64,000 bases of DNA. Source: Montifringilla adamsi. Taxonomy: Eukaryota; Chordata; Aves; Passeriformes; Passeridae. Positions 57,101-64,000 of the stretch are shown piece by piece. The position numbers and the translations under genes were made by a program. The DNA lies in assembly GCA_017590115.1 (NCBI GenBank), contig JAGGNK010007448.1, forward strand, positions 2,954,815 to 3,018,814, written 5' to 3'. The notes below the pieces were generated by a model that was not told where the DNA came from, searched no databases, and saw only the letters and a list, made by a program, of their open reading frames with translations. How positions within the stretch are numbered: position 1 is the first letter of the stretch; each line of letters starts with the position of its first letter.

Positions 57101-60100
57101 GTGCTCTTAAGTCTAGTTCAGTCTGAGCTGGATGAATATGGGTGACTGCAAGAATGTGCTGGATCTGGGTCTCATCCCTCTTTTGTGGGGAGTTCCAGGA
57201 TGTTTTTACACCTTTGTGTCCTGGGTTGTGGTACAAGATGCCCCTTTGCACCCTTCTTAAATAGCTCAGAGGTGCTGTGACGCAATTCAGGGAGAGTGCA
57301 GCTCTGTGGAGCTTGGCTGGGAGTGAACATCACACTCCACCAGGGGTACAGAAAAACGAGTGCTCCAAGGGCTCAGACTGAGCTGCAATCCTTCCCAATG
57401 AAATAAATCTGAGACAAACTGCCAAGGTCTCATCAAATCCTGCTGCATGTGTGGGTACCTCAGCCTGTCCCTCCCAAATCCAGATCCACTGCCTGTTTTC
57501 CTTCCTTTCAGCATCCCTAGCTCCTGGGACACTTGTTCTTCTGCCACCACCTCCCCTTTGGTTACAGAATTCATCTCAGTGGAAAAAAGGATGCCTGAGC
57601 TCATCCCAGTTTAGGGCTCTGATCCAGCTGCCCTCTCCAGTCCACCTGTGCAGCTGCAGCTCAGACTCTGCTCACCTGCCCTGCATGTTCAGTGTCTCAG
57701 GAGTTAGAAGGGGGTGGGTGAAAAAGGAATTTATTTACTAATGCCATCCCCAAGCTCTGTTGTTAAAGGATAAGATGATGGGGCCATAAAAATGTATTGA
57801 CCAGGTGATGCAAGTTTTGATCAGCTCATGGTGGGGGTTTTCTGCTTTCTTCAGGCCATCCATTTAGCACTTCTACCACTCTTTAACCTAAACTCCAGCC
57901 TTTCAAAGCTCCTTAAAATCCCTGAAGTGTTACTGCATGCAGCATTGTTTTGTATACAAAATATTCTTAGCTAAAAATACACTGAGTACTAAAATTATTC
58001 AGCTCTTTCCAGAGAATCCTTCTAATTTCTGTAGATTTAGTACATGTCAAGAAGCGATTTAAAGGTCATCTTATTTCCTCATGTTTGTTTAAAAAGAAGT
58101 GCTGAGGGCTAACATTTTGGCAAATGCTTGCTGTGAGTTGTACAATTTGTCCTTGTTTTTTTTAGATAATGGTGGGTTTCAGCTTGTGGAAGGGAGCAAA
58201 ATGGAACTTGATTTGAAAAATAGGGGGTATTGCAAGTCTTGTGCAGATAAGTAAATATAATTCCTGGAAAGGCAAGATGTATTTTGTCAAAGTCTTGAGC
58301 TAATTGGAAAGGATTATCTTTACCAATTTTTGTCTTCCTGCCCTACTTTTAAGCAAATAGACTTTAAAAATGTCTTTCTAATGGCTCGAATTGCTGCTGT
58401 CCAACATCTGGCTGGACAGGTGTGGGGGCAGAGCAGTTTACTCCTGGAGGAAGGAGATGTACATGGAAGTCAGAGGAGGGTGTTCCCAAATGTGGAATCC
58501 TGCCTTAAACTCCTTTTTACCCCCTGTTTTTGGGGTGCACAGATGTTCCATCCAGCTGAGGTGAGAAGTGGGGATCTGCCTCTGCTGCTTTGAGTGGCAA
58601 GAGGAAAAATCAGGCAATTTATGGACTGATCAAACCCTTTGCAAGCAGGCATGGAGATGCAGAAGTGAAGGAGTTGCCTGCAAATTCCCTGTGCCAGACC
58701 TGGCAGTGCAACAGGACCATGGGCAGCAGGCTGGGGCAATGAAAGGGCATTTTTATATGCATGAGTTTGGTGTATTTCAGGGGGTATTAAGTCAAATTCT
58801 CCTCTCTTAATGGATCTCGAGTATAATTCTACTTGTCTTAATGGAGATAGATTCCAGATTTACAGTGGTGCTGGAGAGAAGAGGGAAAAGATTATGCACA
58901 GAGTGGGTGGGTCGTGGGAAGAAACTCCCCCTTCTTTTCTTTTCTACCACAGTTTTCAATGAGAAATCATATAGACAGCGGCTTCCAGCCTGCCAGTGCA
59001 AATTGAGACAAATTAGGGGGTAGATTAACTAATTATTGTAATGTCATGGTAGCAATGCTACAGTTCAGATTGCAGAAGGCTTTCAATTATCAGCTTTATT
59101 TTTCACAGTTACCTTTTAATTGGTAACGCATTTGTGTATAAATTAAGTCAAGAAAGCCTCTTGCCTTTTGTTTTGTAGTCATTAAAGAGATGCCTCAGTG
59201 GGCTGGGGACTGGAGAAGGGAGAGGGACCCTTTGCAGTGATCAGAGCAGACGGTAACGCCCCACCAGGGGCACATTTGTAAGGCTGGAAATTCCTTTTTA
59301 GACCCCACGGTGGAATAGGAGTTAGATACACATCTGATAAACAGGCTATTTTCAATCTCTGTTTGGGGAGATGAGAAAGTGAAATGTGCAGCTGGCAAGC
59401 TCCAGCTCCTCATGTTTTACTCCTCAGAAGTAGACAGTTGCCAAACAAAGGGCCTTAGTGCAGTTATTTTAGCAATAACTAATATACATACCTGTATGTG
59501 TATGTATGGCTCCCTCCAGAGCACAGCTGCAGGAAGACAAAAAAAAAAAAAAAAAAAAAAACAGTTTTGTATCTGCAGTGTTTGGGATGGGCCTGAAATT
59601 CTCCACATCCCAAAAAACTTTGATGTGCGCTTTAGGTGTAAACTGTAATTCAGCTCTGATGAAAAATCCCTGGTAAATAATTAATCTGTGTTTAATGCTC
59701 TGTTTGAGGGGTGCTATAGCCTCAAAGATAGATTTTTTTTAATTTCATTTTTTAAAATAACTGTAGAAAACCTGTGCTAGAATTTTGATTCTGTTCAAAT
59801 GTTGGTTTGTCTTACCTGTGTTCCTTCCTTGCCTTATATAAATTATTAAAGCAAGTAGGACTTTTGAAACCTCACCAGTGTGTTTATATCATCTATATCT
59901 CTACCTATATCTGTTAATATATGTGTGTGTATTGAAATGGTCATCTTGGGACCATCAGTTTTTTTCTGAAAAATGGGTTAAATAACAGCAGGATGAGGAA
60001 AACTTGTGTGGAGAATGAAATTTCCCTTCCAAGTGGAATCTCAGTGTTTTTTTTGAGCTTTCCAAGAGGTTTGGAGGGGCCCTGTACACCCTGCCTGTCT

Positions 60101-63100
60101 GTCTGAGGAGAGCTGGTGCCTTGGGCTGCCCTGGTGACATCTCTGGAGAATTCCTTTGGGATGGAGCACTGAGGGCTGGTTCAAGGTGAATCAGATTATA
60201 GGAGGTGAAACTTCCATACTTGTCTAGGATTCGCTCTTGCTCTCAGCCCACCAAATTCTTTCCAAGGCACTGGGACCTGGCCATCCCACCTCTCTGGTGC
60301 ATGGGAGTTGTCTTGGTACAGCTCAGTGGACCAAGAAGTGAAGACCCAGGTGGCCCCAAGGCTGCTCTGAGTGGACACTTTCTGGCTGTGTCAAGAGGAA
60401 CCACTGATTTTTTCCTCAAGAAAACAACAAAAAGACTCTCAACCCCATCCAGGCCGTGCTTGCACTTGAACTGAAAGCACTGAGACCCCTTTTTGCTCCT
60501 GGGAGCTTTCCATTTGCTGCAGTAGGAAGGGCTGTTAATTTAAGTATGCAATTGATATATGTCATCCAAATCAAAACATCTTGCACGAATGTGATTAAAT
60601 GAAATTCCTCAAGTATGTTCTTGCCATCTGGAACAACTTTCCCATATTTTGTTGTCTCATTGACTTTTCAAAATTTAACTGAAAATGTATTTTCACTTAT
60701 TTTTTTCCCCTCCTTTGGTAATGCTTAATTTTTCTTCCCCAATGCACTTCCATAAAAATCTGCAAATCATTTTGGAATGAGCATTAAGGGGAGGGAGCCC
60801 TTCAAAGTCAGAGCACAATCCTGCTGGGTATTGGAGGCTTCCACTGCACTGTTATCCCATCACATCCCATCACTGCCTTTGGGGGACCGGGCATCCCTTG
60901 GATTTTAGCCCAGCAGTCCTATCCAATGAATTCTCCTCAGAAATAAATGGGGAGGATGTGTGGCTGCTGTGGTGGCCACATGCTGGCAGCTGATGCCACT
61001 CCAGCCTTAGAGGGGCCCATTGACTGACATTTGTCAGGTCCATGCGACCCCCAGAGAAGCAGGAGATGAAGTTCCCATTTGGGATGCCAGATGTACCCTT
61101 CTTGTGTTGGACCATCCTGTTGGGAACAGCAGCCTTCCCAAATCTGCTCTTGTGGAAATCAGGGTCAAAGCACCTGTAGGAATTCAGAGCATAAAATACA
61201 AATGAATTCCTAAATCCGTGCTCAGCTTCACCCTTGTTAAGGTTTGCTGCAAGCAAAAACTGCATGAGATCAAAGCTCATTTAAGCAGAGGTAAAATCCC
61301 ACAGCAGGGTTTTGGGGTTCCAAAGTTGTGGATCACCACACTCCTCACTCTGTTTTACTGATCCATTTAAACACAGAAATATGGAGAAATTGTTGCACAC
61401 ACAATGCTGAGTGTGAGTTGGAAATCTGCTTCTTCTCAGCTACCCAGCCTGGGATTTTCAGATTTCCCTGCATTGTTTCCTTCTCACTTTATTTCTTAAT
61501 TGCATCTGATTATCTGACTGACTTGAGACAATACACAATTACAGATTTTCAAGTTGCAATGTTTCTTTTTGCTAAGTTTTGCTTTGGATTATTTTCAGTA
61601 AAAAACCAATGCCCTCCCACTTCCCAAGCTTGGTTTGCCTGGGCTGCTGTGTGGGTGCACTCTGGAAATAACAAATAAGAGACCCAGCAATCAGTCATTT
61701 AACAGATTTGAAAATTCTGAGGGATTCTGGCCTGTAACATAAGCAGCTATTCAAGTACTTTTTTTGTGGCTCGCTACTACTGATGTGAATAATTTACAGA
61801 AATAATAATGAAGGAAGACTAAATAAGGAGAAGTACAAGACATGAAAAGGAAGAAGCCAAAAGTTAGGGTCAGCTGGAAGTGTTTGCAATTTGCAATGTC
61901 TATGGGTTTAGGCAACTAAACATTTAAACCACAAAGTGATGAACAACTGACTTGAGAGTACTTTGAACCTAATGTAGCCCAATTAACTCTTGTTTGAATT
62001 CTAGTCTTGGCCCAAATCTGATCCTACTGAAGACAGTAGAAACATCCCCATTGCTTTATGCCTGGACACTTAAAACTGGGTCCATGCTGATGGTATAGAT
62101 TCAGAAAAATCTTTATTTTTTGCCTGGCAGAAGGAGGAATTAATTCTATGTCTGCATTAATTTAGTTTTTGGCATTTCACTGCTGCTGGGTGCTGGTAGT
62201 GTTGGGATCCTGGGAGAGATAAGAGGCATAGGGTAGGTGTGCACATCCTGACCCTGGGGGGAAGATCCTTTGGGAAAAGGTTTGACCCTACAGTGACCAG
62301 TGAAGGGGTATAAGGGGGGGCATGGAATGCAGACCTGTGCCAAGGTGGTCTGGAGCCACCAGATGCTGGTGAAAATTCCCTGCATGGGCAGCAGGAAGGG
62401 GGTTTCCCAGGGATGGGATTTCCACCAGAACCACATTTGCCTGGTGAGGAGACATCCTTTGATTACTCCCCAGCCTCTTGACTGCAGAAATTGATACAAA
62501 TAAGGCAAACTTTTTTTTGCAAGTTTTGGCCCACTCTCCTGCCTTTGACCCCAGTGGGTGTAGGGTGAGTGCTTCTGACATTCCCATTCTCAGCATTCCA
62601 GCAACTTCCTTTCTTTTCCCTGGAGCCCTCACCACAGATCTGCTGCAAAGAAAATGATGAGAAAATGTTGCTGCATCCAAGTTCTTGGTGGTGGTGGCAG
62701 TGCTGGAGACGTGCTGGCTTCCTGACAGGTCCCACCTTCCTGACTGGGAAATCTGCTTGTGTCCCTTAAATAGAGATGGCCAAGAATGCTTTAATTAAAA
62801 CATCATTTACTGCTTGAAGTCTCCTGGGTTTGGAAAGCATTCAGCCAGTTGGAGGAGTAAGTTTTCCTGAAATCCTCATCAGGAGGGGCTTCCTCAGGTT
62901 TGGGGCAGCTCTGTGGCAGTTGTTGGCCTGGGAAGGTGGGCAAGAGGCAACTCCTTGCCTGGTTACAGCAGACTGAAGTCTCTGTTCTCAACCACTGCAA
63001 TCACCCTTGGCTCTCCCTAAATCTCCTGCAGAAGAGTTCCCCTGCTCCTGCACCAGTGATGTGAAGATAAATTTCCAAATCTTGGAGGATTTAGGGGAGC

Positions 63101-64000
63101 AGAATTGCTCTTCTCTAGCCAGTCCTGCTGCCATGCAAGTGGCTGAATCCTGGGGGACAATAAATGTCCATAGCCCCTTGTCCCCCTTCTCTGCCCTCCC
63201 CTAGAGTGCCTTACTGAAGAACACCATGGAGCAGGAAAACACTGTGGAGCCCAAAATACTTACTGAAAGACTTTTAAAAACCAGGTTCCATATTAAATGT
63301 CTTAAATTGGGATTTAGGTGGCTAATGTTGAACACTAATCTCTAAATCTCTGGCCTCAATGGACAGGCTTTAGGTTATTTTTGGTTTACTTTTTAAGCTG
63401 CAGGCAGTTGAAGTGGAATTCTGTTTACCTGCCTGGCACCCCTGAGAAAATAGGATGGCAAAGCCACAAAAGGCAAAAAATGTCCCATCATTTGAAGGGT
63501 GGCATCACCAATGAATGGTTTTCCATTTAGGAACTTGCACACATGCCTGTTAGTGGTTGTTTGGCAGCCCCTGAAAAACAGGCTCTGGATCCACGTGGTC
63601 ATTGTTCTACATTTACTGTTCCCTTTTTTAAAAGGCATGTTCTTCTATAATCAAGTTTAGCACAGGCACTATTTCTAGTTTTAGATATTTTATTTATTTA
63701 TTTTTCTGAGGTTTATGTACACTTTCACCTTGACCAAACTGACCTTCTTTATCAAAATTCTCTGAAAAGCTGGGGAAGTTCTAGCCCAGAACTCGATCTC
63801 AGCTTCACAGCTTCATCCCTTTGCCAGACAATGTTAAGCTTTCTAAGCAGCACAAGTAGCTAGAATTTCCCTGTCAGTTCCTATTATAAGAAACTGATTT
63901 TAGTTGATTATAACTTTGCCAGACTTGTTCTGAGGAGCTGACGTTTTCCATACTTGATTCTCTTTTTTGGTAAGCTGAAGTTAATATGGCTCATCTGTCT
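54171..64000. other. Repeat-poor unique block
   Basis: About 9.8 kb in which I recognise no CR1 or LTR. It holds a poly(A) run (59539-59561), AT-rich stretches (58000-58330, 59015-59170, 59690-59920, 60540-60780) and scattered TAAT-type words. Several frames of 110-136 codons occur but start at non-ATG codons or look equally plausible on both strands. It is probably intronic or intergenic, possibly with conserved noncoding elements. Confidence 0.45.
59539..59561. repeat. Poly(A) tract, about 23 A
   Basis: Uninterrupted A run following 'gcaggaagac'. No retroposon body was recognised upstream. Confidence 0.85.

Noticed and set aside
60870..61280. 136-residue minus-strand frame
   Set aside because: At least two plus-strand frames over the same bases look equally plausible, so there is no strand-specific coding signal.

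Overview
The window reads as nuclear DNA from a bird, most likely a passerine. There is no compact gene layout and no ORF that is convincingly a host protein. The recognisable material is dominated by truncated CR1 LINEs, seen as the 'ttggaaggGACC...CCATGGCAGGG' tail in both orientations, plus several solo LTRs and retrovirus-like fragments with matching target-site duplications. This is the make-up of an avian intron or gene desert. No complete host gene, rRNA, tRNA or CRISPR array could be supported.

Layout: 1-11.6 kb is mostly unique sequence with two small CR1 relics and a 171-bp tandem duplication (8440-8782). 11.6-25.3 kb holds CR1 pieces, an LTR-like unit near 13 kb and a clean solo LTR (22052-22467, 6-bp duplication). 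25.3-34 kb holds a possible ERV piece, a CR1 with an adjoining CpG cluster (29.0-29.5 kb) and the most unusual segment of the window, 30351-30813. That segment has almost no G on the + strand, and the few remaining Gs are nearly all followed by C or T. This is the footprint expected from cytidine-deaminase (APOBEC-type) editing of a reverse-transcribed element. 34.3-35.1 kb holds a complete solo LTR (34337-34842, 4-bp duplication) next to a CTCF-like motif and a small CpG cluster. 39.8-51.7 kb holds a second copy of the 22-kb LTR, a 238-bp tandem duplication, several CR1s and a third, internally deleted LTR of the same family inserted at a CR1 3' end. 53.8-54.2 kb holds two oppositely oriented pieces of class I retroviral pol. 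From 54.2 kb to the end (about 9.8 kb) no CR1 or LTR was recognised.

Two minus-strand reading frames (about 40.95-41.07 kb and 46.61-46.75 kb) have armadillo-repeat-like patterns and could be exons of an unidentified minus-strand gene. This is weak evidence. All repeat boundaries and identities were judged by eye; no search or alignment was run.
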